Of a DNA stretch of 12,721 nt, positions 6,864 through 12,721 are shown piece after piece. Every line of letters begins with the position of its first letter. Position 1 is the first letter of the stretch. The notes beneath the pieces are model-generated. The model searched no databases and was not told where the DNA came from. It was given only the letters and a program-made list of their open reading frames with translations. The DNA comes from a bacterium MnTg04. Its GTDB lineage: Bacteria; Pseudomonadota; Gammaproteobacteria; Steroidobacterales; MnTg04. A program made the translations under genes and the position numbers. The stretch lies in the NCBI GenBank assembly GCA_008975185.1, contig BFAU01000149.1, positions 1-12,721 on the forward strand, read 5' to 3'.

Positions 6864-7340
6864 TCAATGCAGGGCGCAGGTGGCCTCGTCGAAAACCAGG
6901 TCTTCCATGCGCGCATAGGCGGACTCCTGGCCCGGCTGGCTGAACAACACCATCAGAACCACCCACTTTATCTGCTCGACATCGATATCGGGGTTGCCCA
7001 ACGCCATTAGCCGATCGATCACCAGCTCACGCTGGCTTGTGGAAAGAATCTCCAGCTGTTCCAGGTAGAGCAAGAAGCCACGACAGCTTGAATCCAGCCG
7101 GGTCAACTCCACAGAGTCGAAAATACGGGTCGCGCGCTCGGTGAGGGCACTTTTTGCCGCGGCTTCCTGGCCACTGGTCAGACCATCCAGCCACTCCAGC
7201 GCCCGGTCAATCTCCAGGTCGCCAAAACCGGCTTGCTCCAGTTCGTCACGCATCTCGTTGCGGTCAGGTTCTTCTTCAATGTCGTAGTCCATGTAGGTCT
7301 CGAATAGGTACATCAGCACATCGAGCACGTTTTCTCTCAT
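6864..7340 (-). CDS. smg: Smg family protein (DUF494)
   Basis: A 158-residue acidic protein of the Smg/DUF494 family (E. coli Smg is 157 residues), found next to dprA in many proteobacteria; its function is not established. The N-terminus NVLDVLMYLFETYMD (4-18) is the family signature and is followed by a Glu/Asp-rich helix. The C-terminal DIDVEQIKWVVLMVLFSQPG is also typical. I chose ATG 7340, not the TTG two codons upstream (7346), because the ribosome site AAAGGA (7349-7354) is 8 bases from the ATG but only 2 from the TTG. The site overlaps the dprA stop and the gap between the genes is 12 bases, so the two are co-transcribed. A terminator follows directly. Confidence 0.95.
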   Translation of the reverse strand: MRENVLDVLMYLFETYMDYDIEEEPDRNEMRDELEQAGFGDLEIDRALEWLDGLTSGQEAAAKSALTERATRIFDSVELTRLDSSCRGFLLYLEQLEILSTSQRELVIDRLMALGNPDIDVEQIKWVVLMVLFSQPGQESAYARMEDLVFDEATCALH

Positions 7341-7348
7341 TCCCAAAA

Positions 7349-7354
7349 TCCTTT
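7349..7354 (-). promoter_or_regulatory. smg ribosome binding site, decides its start
   Basis: AAAGGA on the minus strand overlaps the dprA TAA (7353-7355) and stands 8 bases before ATG 7340. The spacing to the alternative TTG at 7346 would be too short. Confidence 0.6.
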
Positions 7355-8465
7355 AGCGCCTCGTCGTCTTGCAGTAACGCCCACCGGGCGCCGTTTGTAC
7401 GAGGCCCTGAAGCTCCAGTATCAGAAGCATGGAGGAAACCTCACGTGCCGTCAATCCGCTCCTTTCCGCCAGCGTATCGATGGGCAGGGTCTCTTCGCCA
7501 AGCGAAATCAGCAGTTGCTGGTGACTTCGATCCTGGTCCGCCGCCGGTGTCGCCGGTTCCCGCGGCTCGTCCTGCTGCGCTGATTCGGCCAGTACGCCGA
7601 CCATCGCGCCAAGCTCCTCGAATATGTCGGCTGCCGATTCGACCAGCTTCGCCCCCTGGCGAATCAGGTGATGGCAGCCTCGCGACTGCGGGCTGTGTAT
7701 GGAGCCCGGAACCGAGAAGACTTCACGGCCCTGCTCCGCGGCGTGTCTGGCCGTAATCAGCGAGCCGCTGGCCCTGGCCGCCTCGACGACCAGCGTGCCC
7801 ACTGACAACCCGCTGACGATTCGGTTTCGTTGCGGAAAGTTTTTCCGGGAGGGAGGCGTCCCCGGTGGAAACTCGCTGACCAGTGCGCCGCCTTCGATGA
7901 TCGATTCCGCCAGCGATTCCTGTCCCGTCGGGTAAACCCGGTCAAGACCGCAACCACAGACCGCGATGGTGACGCCACCGGCATCCAGCGCGCCGCGGTG
8001 GCTCGCGCTGTCTATACCCAGCGCCAGCCCGGAGGTAATCGCGAGACCGCTGACCGATAAATGGCGGGCGAACATTCTCGCCGTATCCAGGCCGGCCGGT
8101 GTCGGATTGCGGCTGCCTACCATGGCCAGCTGGGGCAACCCCAGGCAGTCCTGGTTGCCACGGACGAACAGCAGCATCGGTGGGTCGGGGATGGTCTTCA
8201 GCAGCGCAGGATAGGCCTCGTCGTCGAGAGCCAGAAAATGATTTCGATCGCGGCCAAGCCACTCGAGGCTGCGTTCCAGCAGGTCGCTATCGGGTTTGCG
8301 CATCGCGCGGCGCGATTCAGCCGATACGCCCAGCGCTTGCAGATCCTGATTGCCGGCTGAGAAAACCTTGTCGATACTACCGAAGTGCTGGAGGAGTCCG
8401 GCAGCGCTTCTGGCGCCAATGCCTGGCGCCTGGAGCAGCGTCAGCCACAGGCCGGGGTCGGACAT
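7353..8465 (-). CDS. dprA: DNA-processing protein DprA (Smf)
   Basis: Binds single-stranded DNA entering the cell during natural transformation, shields it from nucleases and loads RecA. The protein has 370 residues in three parts. An N-terminal helix-hairpin-type region (1-60) contains LLQAPGIGARSAAGLL. The Rossmann-like core (about 80-285) has GSRNPTPAG (117-125), SGLALGIDSASHRGAL (145-160), GCGLDRVYP (171-179), SEFPPGTPP (197-205), FPQRNRIVSGLS (210-221), ARASGSLITA (230-239) and QSRGCHHLIRQGAKLV (260-275). After an Ala/Gln/Pro-rich linker comes a C-terminal winged helix (about 315-366) of the DprA_WH type. GGGAG lies 6 bases before ATG 8465. It follows the tsaP-like gene by 54 bases and is 12 bases from smg. 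All core motifs are intact, but transformation ability cannot be judged from this gene alone. Confidence 0.96.
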   Translation of the reverse strand: MSDPGLWLTLLQAPGIGARSAAGLLQHFGSIDKVFSAGNQDLQALGVSAESRRAMRKPDSDLLERSLEWLGRDRNHFLALDDEAYPALLKTIPDPPMLLFVRGNQDCLGLPQLAMVGSRNPTPAGLDTARMFARHLSVSGLAITSGLALGIDSASHRGALDAGGVTIAVCGCGLDRVYPTGQESLAESIIEGGALVSEFPPGTPPSRKNFPQRNRIVSGLSVGTLVVEAARASGSLITARHAAEQGREVFSVPGSIHSPQSRGCHHLIRQGAKLVESAADIFEELGAMVGVLAESAQQDEPREPATPAADQDRSHQQLLISLGEETLPIDTLAERSGLTAREVSSMLLILELQGLVQTAPGGRYCKTTRR

Positions 8466-8519
8466 AGAGGTCTCCCGCGCAGGCTCCCAATGGACGAAAG
8501 CGGGAAATACCGCCGCGTA

Positions 8520-9704
8520 TCAGGGGTTGCGAACCAGGTCGTGCTTCCTGATTTCGCTGGTTGCCTCGACGATCAGCGCATAACTGATGCGATCATAGGT
8601 CTTGAAAACCATCATCGTGCCGGCTGGCTCATCGGGCAAGGTGACTTTCTCGTCGAATATACCGCCTTCGAAGCGGTCACGAATCGTATCGCCCTTGCGA
8701 AGAATGGTTAGCAGATTGCCTTCCTCGATGCCGTGTCTGGCGCCGCGATTGATCACCACGACCTGGTTGCTGCCGGTCACGCTGATTGCATCCAGTATGC
8801 TGATGATGCTGCCGTCAATTCGTTGAGCTGGTGCGCTCGGAAAGAAATTCAACGGCAGCGTCTGGTCGTCGCGCAATAAACGGTTTCCGTTTAACACTTC
8901 TCGCGTAGTCGTGACCAGGATCAGACTCGCCGGATCGCCGGTGCGCGTTGTGCGGGCCTCTCCCGCATACACACCGTCATAGCCAATCAAGGCATTGTCG
9001 TCGGGATCGCGTAATTCGTTGCCGATCTGGATTACATTGAACACTTCGCCGATCTCGGGTGGGACACTGAAGCCCCTGGCATAGATCGTATTGCCGGAGC
9101 CGCTGATCAGATGCTTGTCTTTCGACGACAGAATGTATGGCATCTTTTTTACCTGGCCGGGCGCCAATACCGAAGGCTTGGAAAGGAAGGCCTTGATGGC
9201 GGCATACGGGATGGAGGTAATTGCCTCGTCCAGGTCTTCGTAGCGGATCCGGGGCGAAACGCGTATCGCGTCGCCGCGCTCCACTCCCCGCGTGATCGCA
9301 ATTCTTGGCCGCCCGTCGACCCAGATCAGGTTCAGGATGTCGCCCGGGTAGATCAGATGCGGATTTTCTATTTGTTCGTTGACGAACCAGATTTCCGGCC
9401 AGAACCATGGGTCTTCCAGGAACATCGTCGAAATGTCCCACAAGGTGTCGCCCTTTTGCACGACATACTGGTCCGGGTGGTTCGATGTCAGCCGAACCGG
9501 AACGGAATCGTGCGCAGTGCTTGCGACCTGGCCATAGGGCCTGGGCGCAGGCTGCGACTGCGCCACCTGGAACGGTTGGGGAGATTGGGCCGTACTCGCC
9601 TGCGCGGCCGGCATGGGTTTGCCGGCACAGCCAGCCAATAGCGGCAGACTACCGGAGATCAAGACCAGGGAGATTTGCTGGGCGATACGCATGGGCCGGG
9701 ACAT
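8520..9704 (-). CDS. tsaP: TsaP-like LysM peptidoglycan-binding lipoprotein
   Basis: Predicted cell-envelope protein of 394 residues. The N-terminus has a hydrophobic stretch ending in the lipobox LAGC (Cys26 of this start), predicting a lipoprotein. A Pro/Gln/Ala-rich linker (27-66) leads to one LysM domain (about 79-128: QYVVQKGDTLWDISTMF ... PEIWFVNEQI ... YPGDILNLIW), which binds glycan chains. The C-terminal end GTMMVFKTYDRISYALIVEA resembles the closing segment of the TsaP family. TsaP (characterised in Neisseria and Myxococcus) anchors the type IV pilus secretin to peptidoglycan; the Pseudomonas homologue PA0020 sits in the same def/dprA location. The ATG at 9704 is 9 bases from AGGA (9714-9717); ATG 9710 would give two more residues with only 3 bases of spacing. 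Membership is well supported; a pilus role is inference, as no pilus gene is in view. Confidence 0.82.
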   Translation of the reverse strand: MSRPMRIAQQISLVLISGSLPLLAGCAGKPMPAAQASTAQSPQPFQVAQSQPAPRPYGQVASTAHDSVPVRLTSNHPDQYVVQKGDTLWDISTMFLEDPWFWPEIWFVNEQIENPHLIYPGDILNLIWVDGRPRIAITRGVERGDAIRVSPRIRYEDLDEAITSIPYAAIKAFLSKPSVLAPGQVKKMPYILSSKDKHLISGSGNTIYARGFSVPPEIGEVFNVIQIGNELRDPDDNALIGYDGVYAGEARTTRTGDPASLILVTTTREVLNGNRLLRDDQTLPLNFFPSAPAQRIDGSIISILDAISVTGSNQVVVINRGARHGIEEGNLLTILRKGDTIRDRFEGGIFDEKVTLPDEPAGTMMVFKTYDRISYALIVEATSEIRKHDLVRNP

Positions 9705-9750
9705 ATCCATTCATCCTTTTGCTAGTTGGTGCCGGTTGCGGTAATTGGGC

Positions 9751-9759
9751 TGTTATAAT
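9751..9759 (+). promoter_or_regulatory. Candidate extended -10 promoter toward def
   Basis: TGTTATAAT on the plus strand is a perfect TGn-TATAAT extended -10 element. No good -35 precedes it, and the leader to def would be about 155 bases. It overlaps the minus-strand -10 at the same place, so one of the two may be a chance by-product of the shared AT-rich bases. Confidence 0.35.
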
Positions 9760-9780
9760 CGCTATACGCCCATGACGCAA
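9752..9780 (-). promoter_or_regulatory. Candidate tsaP-dprA-smg promoter
   Basis: On the minus strand TTGCGT (9775-9780) and TATAAC (9752-9757, 5 of 6 to consensus) are separated by exactly 17 bases. Transcription would start near 9745, about 40 bases before the tsaP-like start. The -35 matches only three of six bases. Confidence 0.45.
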
Positions 9781-9835
9781 CAAACTACGTCACGCTTGAC
9801 CCATCCATCCATGGTGGTTCTGTCGCGGACACAGC

Positions 9836-9853
9836 TGTCGTGCATTACCGACA
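9836..9853. repeat. Short inverted repeat in the def leader/operator region
   Basis: TGTCG (9836-9840) and CGACA (9849-9853) are inverted around eight bases. Another TGTC/GACA pair lies just upstream at 9821-9824 and 9828-9831. The cluster could be an operator or a weak RNA hairpin; the arms are short and chance is possible. Confidence 0.35.
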
Positions 9854-9865
9854 TCAATTTCAATA

Positions 9866-9894
9866 TTGTCATGCAGTTAGCCGCATTATATACG
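9866..9894 (+). promoter_or_regulatory. Candidate proximal def-fmt-rsmB promoter
   Basis: TTGTCA (9866-9871, 5 of 6 to the -35 consensus) is followed after 17 bases by TATACG (9889-9894), or after 15 by TATATA (9887-9892). Start of transcription would be near 9901, leaving a leader of about 23 bases before def. Confidence 0.45.
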
Positions 9895-9923
9895 AAAATA
9901 CAAGATTAATTGGTTGAATATCG

Positions 9924-10454
9924 ATGGCGAAACTGACAATTCTCGAGTTCCCGGACCCGCGGCTGCGGCGCAAAGCCGTTGCGGTCGAGTCGGTTGACGA
10001 AAAAATCAAGACGCTGGTCGACGATCTGCTGGAGACCATGTATGACGCTCCCGGCATAGGCCTGGCCGCCACCCAGGTCGATGTGCACATGCGGGTACTG
10101 GTCACCGATTTATCTGAAGACAAATCGGCGCCGCTGGTCCTGATCAACCCTGAAATCCTGTCTCGCGACGGCGTTGAAGTCACCGAAGAAGGTTGTCTGT
10201 CAGTTCCCGGTGTTTATGAAAAAGTGGAACGGGCGGAGCACATCACGGTCAAGGCGTTGGACCGTGATGGCAATAGCGTTGAGATGGAAGCCCATGGCCT
10301 GCTTGCCGTATGCATTCAGCACGAGTGCGACCATCTGGATGGCAAATTGTTCGTCGATTACCTGTCCGAACTCAAGCGCCAGAGAATAAGAACACGCCTG
10401 CAAAAGGCCCGTCGCCTGGACCAGGATCAGCCGCATAAGGCGCCGGCGATCTGA
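9924..10454 (+). CDS. def: Peptide deformylase
   Basis: Cytoplasmic metalloenzyme that removes the N-formyl group from new proteins as they leave the ribosome. The 176-residue length is usual. All three family motifs are present: GIGLAATQ (44-51), EGCLSVP (89-95) with metal ligand Cys91, and QHECDHLDG (132-140) with ligands His133 and His137 and catalytic Glu134. The Arg/Lys-rich C-terminus after residue 150 is normal. ATG 9924 gives the usual start MAKLTILEFPDPRLR; the ribosome site is weak. It is the first gene of the plus-strand unit, 33 bases before fmt, whose product it works opposite to. Confidence 0.98.
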   Translation: MAKLTILEFPDPRLRRKAVAVESVDEKIKTLVDDLLETMYDAPGIGLAATQVDVHMRVLVTDLSEDKSAPLVLINPEILSRDGVEVTEEGCLSVPGVYEKVERAEHITVKALDRDGNSVEMEAHGLLAVCIQHECDHLDGKLFVDYLSELKRQRIRTRLQKARRLDQDQPHKAPAI

Positions 10455-10487
10455 CCACCGCGACAGGCTCTTGAAAGGTATCCGATC

Positions 10488-11447
10488 GTGCGCATCATTT
10501 TTGCAGGAACTCCCGATTTTTCCTTGCCGGCCCTGGAATCCCTGCTCGCAGACAGCGATCGTTCGGCGATGGAGATCGTTGCCGTGTATACCCAGCCGGA
10601 TCGGCCGGCCGGCCGCGGGCGCCGGACGAGCACCAGCCCGGTCAAGAAAGCCGCGACCGCTGCGGGGCTAAGAATCGAGCAACCGCAAACGCTCAAATCA
10701 CCCGCCGTGCAAAAAACGTTGCTTGGCCTCGGGCCCGATCTGATCGTCGTGGTCGCCTATGGCCTGTTGTTGCCAAAAGCCGTGCTCGAGCTGCCGACCC
10801 TCGCCTGCGTCAACGTCCACGCCTCTTTGCTGCCTCGCTGGCGAGGAGCCGCGCCGATTCAAAGGGCAATTCTTGCAGGCGATGAACGCAGCGGCGTCAG
10901 CATCATGAAAATGAGCGAAGGCCTGGACGAGGGGCCGCTGTATCTAAGCCGCGAGCTGGCCGTTCGGCCGGATGAGACGGGCGCCAGCTTGCATCAGCGG
11001 CTTGCCGAGTTGGGGGCGACGGCCCTGATGGCGGCGTTGCCGAGTATCGTCGACGGCACAGCCCAAGCGCAGCCCCAGGATGAGGCGCAGGCTTGCTACG
11101 CAGCCAAGGTATCCAAAGGCGATGCCCGCCTGGACTTCAGTCTTGGCGCCGGGCAGTTGGAGCGCATGGTCAGGGCTTTCAACGCATGGCCGATCGCATG
11201 GTGCCGGTGGCGCCGGGGTGCCGCGGAGCCGGAACAAACCTTGCGAATCTGGCAGGCGAAAGCCGATCTGCCGGCCGCTTCCGGCTCGCCGCCGGGGACG
11301 GTTGTTTCCGCGGGCAAAGACGGCGTCAGGATAGCGACCGTCGCTGGTGACCTGGTCGCCGAGCGCCTGCAGTTGCCGGGCCGCAAACCCCAGGCTGCGG
11401 CCGACTTCTGTAATGCCTGCGATCTCAGTGGCGTGCAACTGTACTAG
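10488..11447 (+). CDS. fmt: Methionyl-tRNA formyltransferase
   Basis: Transfers a formyl group from 10-formyl-tetrahydrofolate to Met-tRNA(fMet) for initiation of translation. The protein has 319 residues (E. coli 315). MRIIFAGTPDFSLPALESLL opens the N-terminal Rossmann-type domain, and QPDRPAGRGR (36-45) is the conserved loop. The catalytic set Asn109, His111 and Asp147 sits in NVHASLLPRWRGAAPIQRA and SEGLDEGPLY. The C-terminal OB-like tRNA-binding domain (about 205-315) begins with YAAKVSKGDARLDF and includes VRAFNAWPIAW. The start is GTG 10488, with AAAGG about 9 bases upstream. It lies between def and rsmB in the same frame as rsmB, with 15 bases from its TAG to the rsmB start. Confidence 0.97.
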   Translation: MRIIFAGTPDFSLPALESLLADSDRSAMEIVAVYTQPDRPAGRGRRTSTSPVKKAATAAGLRIEQPQTLKSPAVQKTLLGLGPDLIVVVAYGLLLPKAVLELPTLACVNVHASLLPRWRGAAPIQRAILAGDERSGVSIMKMSEGLDEGPLYLSRELAVRPDETGASLHQRLAELGATALMAALPSIVDGTAQAQPQDEAQACYAAKVSKGDARLDFSLGAGQLERMVRAFNAWPIAWCRWRRGAAEPEQTLRIWQAKADLPAASGSPPGTVVSAGKDGVRIATVAGDLVAERLQLPGRKPQAAADFCNACDLSGVQLY

Positions 11448-11462
11448 CCCGATGGTATTGGT

Positions 11463-12721
11463 TTGAGTGAATCGTCGAGGATCCGCGCAGCCGCTGCCAG
11501 GACGCTGTCCGCGATACTCGGCGGACGATCGCTGGATGCCGCGATGTCCAGGTTTGAGCCGCCGGTCGAGCAGGTCGCGCTGTACAAGGCGCTGGTCTAT
11601 CACAGCGTGCGCTGGCAGCCGCGCTTGTCGCGGCTGGCCGGTCTTTTGCTGGACAGGCCCTTGCGAGCGCGCGACCGGGTCATCGATGCCTTGTTGCAGG
11701 TGGGCCTGTGCCAGTTGTCGGTAATGAATGCGCCGGATCATGCCGCGGTGTCCGAAACGGTCAATGCCGCGCGGGATCTCGGTAGGCCCGGGCTTGCCGG
11801 GCTGGTCAACGGGGTGTTGCGCAAATACCTGCGGATGCGAGATACGCTCGAGGCGGAACTGGATCGGGATCCGGTTGCGGCCAGCGCGCATCCGGGCTGG
11901 ATGCTGGCTGTCTTACGCGAGGACTGGCCGGAGCGCTGGAGAGAGATTGTCGCTGGTGGCAACCTGCAGGCGCCGATGTGGCTCAGGGTAAACAGGACCC
12001 GGATCAGCGCCCGCGATTATCTGCGGGAGCTGAGCGACCGTGGCCATGAAGCGACCCTGTCAGCGTGGGTGGACGACGGGATTCGCCTGGAAAAGCCCTG
12101 CGCTGTAGAAGAGCTGCCGGGCTTCGGGCAGGGCCGGGTTTCGGTCCAGGACGGGGCGTCGCAGTTGGCCAGCCAGCTGCTGGCGCCAGTCGCCGGGCAG
12201 CGGGTTCTGGATGCCTGCGCCGCGCCGGGCGGGAAAACGGGCCACTTGCTGGAGCTTGCCGGCGGGGACATAGACCTCCTTGCGCTGGACCGGGACTCGC
12301 AGCGTCTGCGCAAGGTTGACGAAACCCTGGAGCGGCTTGGGTGGACTGCGGCGACGCGGACGGCGGATGCTGCGAGCCCGGGTGATTGGTGGGACGGCAA
12401 ACCGTTCCAACGGATATTGCTGGACACTCCGTGCAGCGGCAGCGGAGTTATCCGCCGGCATCCAGACATCAAACTATTGCGCAGGCGCAGCGATATCGAC
12501 GATCTGGCCGGCCGGCAAAAGGCTCTGCTCGACGGATTGTGGCCCACGCTGGATCGAGGAGGGCTTATGCTTTATTGCAGCTGCTCGGTGTATCGGCAGG
12601 AGAACCAGCAACAGATCGATCGTTTCGTGAATAGCCATTCCGATGCAGAATTATTGCCACTATCTGATAGGCTTAAGGGCCGTTTCGGCGATGGCCGGGG
12701 CCCCGGTTTTCAGGTATTCCC
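11463..12721 (+). CDS. rsmB: 16S rRNA m5C967 methyltransferase (Sun/RsmB); 3' end outside window
   Basis: SAM-dependent enzyme that makes 5-methylcytosine at position 967 of 16S rRNA. The frame runs unbroken from 11463 to the window edge, 419 residues. Residues 1-135 form the NusB-like RNA-binding domain (VGLCQLSVMNAPDHAAVSET, GLAGLVNGVLRKY). The methyltransferase part shows PMWLRVNRT (171-179), VSVQDGASQLAS (227-238), SAM motif I DACAAPGGKT (250-259), motif IV LLDTPCSGSGVIRRHPDIK (319-337) with Cys324, and motif VI YCSCSV (371-376), where Cys374 fits the catalytic Cys389 of E. coli. The start is taken as TTG 11463: no ATG or GTG fits the conserved N-terminus, and the first in-frame ATG (11544) would cut off about 27 conserved residues. 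Only a short C-terminal end is missing, and the gene after it cannot be seen. Confidence 0.95.
   Translation, partial: MSESSRIRAAAARTLSAILGGRSLDAAMSRFEPPVEQVALYKALVYHSVRWQPRLSRLAGLLLDRPLRARDRVIDALLQVGLCQLSVMNAPDHAAVSETVNAARDLGRPGLAGLVNGVLRKYLRMRDTLEAELDRDPVAASAHPGWMLAVLREDWPERWREIVAGGNLQAPMWLRVNRTRISARDYLRELSDRGHEATLSAWVDDGIRLEKPCAVEELPGFGQGRVSVQDGASQLASQLLAPVAGQRVLDACAAPGGKTGHLLELAGGDIDLLALDRDSQRLRKVDETLERLGWTAATRTADAASPGDWWDGKPFQRILLDTPCSGSGVIRRHPDIKLLRRRSDIDDLAGRQKALLDGLWPTLDRGGLMLYCSCSVYRQENQQQIDRFVNSHSDAELLPLSDRLKGRFGDGRGPGFQVF

Noticed and set aside
8466..8519. Small GCGG/CCGC hairpin between the tsaP-like gene and dprA
   Set aside because: A 4-bp stem is expected by chance in GC-rich DNA, and the 54-base gap fits simple co-transcription.
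10944..11891. Minus-strand open frame of 315 codons
   Set aside because: Antisense to fmt and rsmB, with no recognisable domain; low-complexity Arg/Gln/Gly-rich translation.
1..12721. Defence system, CRISPR array, mobile element, prophage or tRNA
   Set aside because: No spaced direct repeats, transposase or integrase domains, attachment-site duplications or cloverleaf structures were seen; almost all of the window is explained by conserved chromosomal genes.

Overview
The window is a stretch of a gammaproteobacterial chromosome, moderately GC-rich and densely coded. The conserved order rsmB-fmt-def, divergent from dprA-smg-(topA)-tsaC, is the classic gammaproteobacterial def/dprA neighbourhood (E. 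coli: rsmB-fmt-def // dprA-smg-yrdD-tsaC; Pseudomonas adds a LysM gene beside dprA and hemF downstream of tsaC). A full topA lies between smg and tsaC, with a lysine-rich tail in place of zinc fingers. Together with the LysM gene and the absent aroE, this suggests a lineage outside the Enterobacterales, perhaps near Xanthomonadales/Chromatiales; that placement is inference.

Layout. Positions 1-371 (+): the 3' end of a cation/Ca2+ exchanger gene. Positions 372-651: about 280 bases with no gene I can support. Positions 652-1491 (+): a secreted Sel1-repeat protein. From 1528 to 9704 every gene is on the minus strand. Read in transcription order these are a TsaP-like LysM lipoprotein, dprA, smg, a Rho-independent terminator, topA, tsaC, hemF, a VOC-fold protein, a small zinc-ribbon protein and an AhpD/carboxymuconolactone-decarboxylase-like protein. 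Positions 9711-9923 form a divergent control region. Plus strand again: def (9924-10454), fmt (10488-11447) and rsmB (11463 to the window end, incomplete).

How the genes work together. def and fmt remove and add the formyl group at the protein N-terminus, and rsmB modifies 16S rRNA, so the right arm serves translation. tsaC starts t6A modification of ANN-decoding tRNAs. dprA protects incoming single-stranded DNA during transformation, and its TsaP-like neighbour may help type IV pilus assembly. topA relaxes negative supercoils. hemF is the oxygen-dependent step of haem synthesis; three small redox/metal-type genes follow it in what looks like the same transcription unit.

I found no CRISPR array, insertion sequence, prophage, tRNA, rRNA or toxin-antitoxin pair, and nothing that amounts to a new biological system. 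The points most worth a second look are the complete topA in the slot that holds yrdD in E. coli, the terminator/promoter/inverted-repeat overlap before topA, the lipobox on the TsaP-like protein, and the operon following hemF.
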